From an uncultured Allomuricauda sp. (lineage in GTDB: Bacteria > Bacteroidota > Bacteroidia > Flavobacteriales > Flavobacteriaceae): a stretch of 6,680 nucleotides of DNA. The notes under the pieces are model-generated. The model was not told where the DNA came from, ran no database searches, and saw only the letters and a list, made by a program, of their open reading frames with translations. The number at the start of each line of letters is the position of its first letter. Position 1 is the first letter of the stretch. Shown here piece by piece: positions 6,363-6,680 of the stretch. The position numbers and the translations under genes were made by a program. The stretch covers positions 1 to 6,680 of the forward strand of contig CALDPL010000473.1 of assembly GCA_937911965.1 (NCBI GenBank), in the 5' to 3' direction.

Positions 6363-6680
6363 TTAAGGGGTCCAGATATAGGTGGCCACCGATCCAGGAC
6401 CCAGGGTGGAAGTGGCCCGTTTGTCATTGAATTCGATATTGAAGGAGGCCGTACTGTCCCCGTCGTTCAGCACCAGGAGGACCCTGCGGCCATCCTCGGT
6501 CCTGAAGGCCACATTGTGAAGGTCCCCCTGAACATTGGAACCGATCCGCACCGAGCCCGAAGGTACAAATTTGGAGGCGTGGGCAACGATATAATAGCCA
6601 ACATTGCGGACAATGTTCCCGCCCGAACCTATGGTCAGCCCCCCTTTGCAGACCGTACATCCCCCATCGGTATGGGGACC
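6363..6680 (-). CDS. GH30 family glycoside hydrolase, C-terminal fragment
   Basis: Reading from the right edge on the - strand, the frame is open for 105 residues to TAA at 6363-6365. The gene starts beyond the window. The fragment begins GPHTDGGCTVCKGGLTIGSG and continues through NVGYYIVAHASKFVPSGSVRI, LHNVAFRTEDGRRVLLVLND and LGPGSVATYIWTP. This is the characteristic end of GH30 enzymes: the last barrel strand and helix, then the C-terminal beta domain of glucosylceramidase and beta-1,6-glucanase type proteins. The GGC-x-x-CKG pair of cysteines is common in the family. The catalytic glutamates lie outside the window, so activity cannot be judged. GH30 members of marine Bacteroidota often remove beta-1,6 branches from laminarin, but glucosylceramidase-like activity is also known in the family. 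It is the first visible gene of the - strand operon. An ATG at 6551 lies inside the conserved domain and is not the start. Confidence 0.86.
   Translation of the reverse strand, partial: GPHTDGGCTVCKGGLTIGSGGNIVRNVGYYIVAHASKFVPSGSVRIGSNVQGDLHNVAFRTEDGRRVLLVLNDGDSTASFNIEFNDKRATSTLGPGSVATYIWTP

Noticed and set aside
6424..6660. 78-codon - strand frame overlapping the GH30 fragment
   Set aside because: The overlapping frame carries unmistakable GH30 C-terminal motifs up to the stop at 6363. This one is a shifted shadow of it.

Overview
The window looks like chromosomal DNA from a member of the Bacteroidota, most likely a marine or plant-associated flavobacterium. This rests on AT-rich spacers without Shine-Dalgarno motifs, a Sec signal that appears to end Gly|Gln, a secreted GH5 joined to a CBM6 beside a GH30, and the general protein style. 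No RNA gene, mobile element, CRISPR array or origin is visible. Coding density is very high: the longest gap between genes is 39 bases.

Left part, + strand (1-4592): four genes in one direction read as part of an inositol catabolic operon. They are the C-terminal two thirds of a sodium/solute symporter (cut by the window edge), a CoA-acylating (methyl)malonate-semialdehyde dehydrogenase (iolA type), an IolE-like TIM-barrel inosose dehydratase, and an IolG-like Gfo/Idh/MocA inositol 2-dehydrogenase. Spacings are 39, 0 and 17 bases. The suggested flow is uptake with Na+ by the symporter, oxidation of myo-inositol to scyllo-inosose by IolG, dehydration by IolE and, several steps later, conversion of malonate semialdehyde to acetyl-CoA by IolA. 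The middle steps (IolD, IolB, IolC, IolJ in Bacillus terms) are not in the window.

Right part, - strand (4614-6680): two glycoside hydrolase genes run towards the inositol genes and end 21 bases from them. The upstream one is a GH30 family enzyme, of which only the last 105 residues are present. Nine bases later follows a secreted 579-residue GH5 enzyme with a C-terminal CBM6-like domain. Together they look like part of a beta-glucan (perhaps laminarin-type beta-1,3/1,6-glucan) utilisation locus continuing beyond the right edge. No SusC/SusD pair is visible here.

I found no clearly novel system. The most useful leads are the substrate of the GH30/GH5-CBM6 pair, the altered sugar-site residues of the symporter, the unusual start of the CBM6, and the tight tail-to-tail junction of the two operons.
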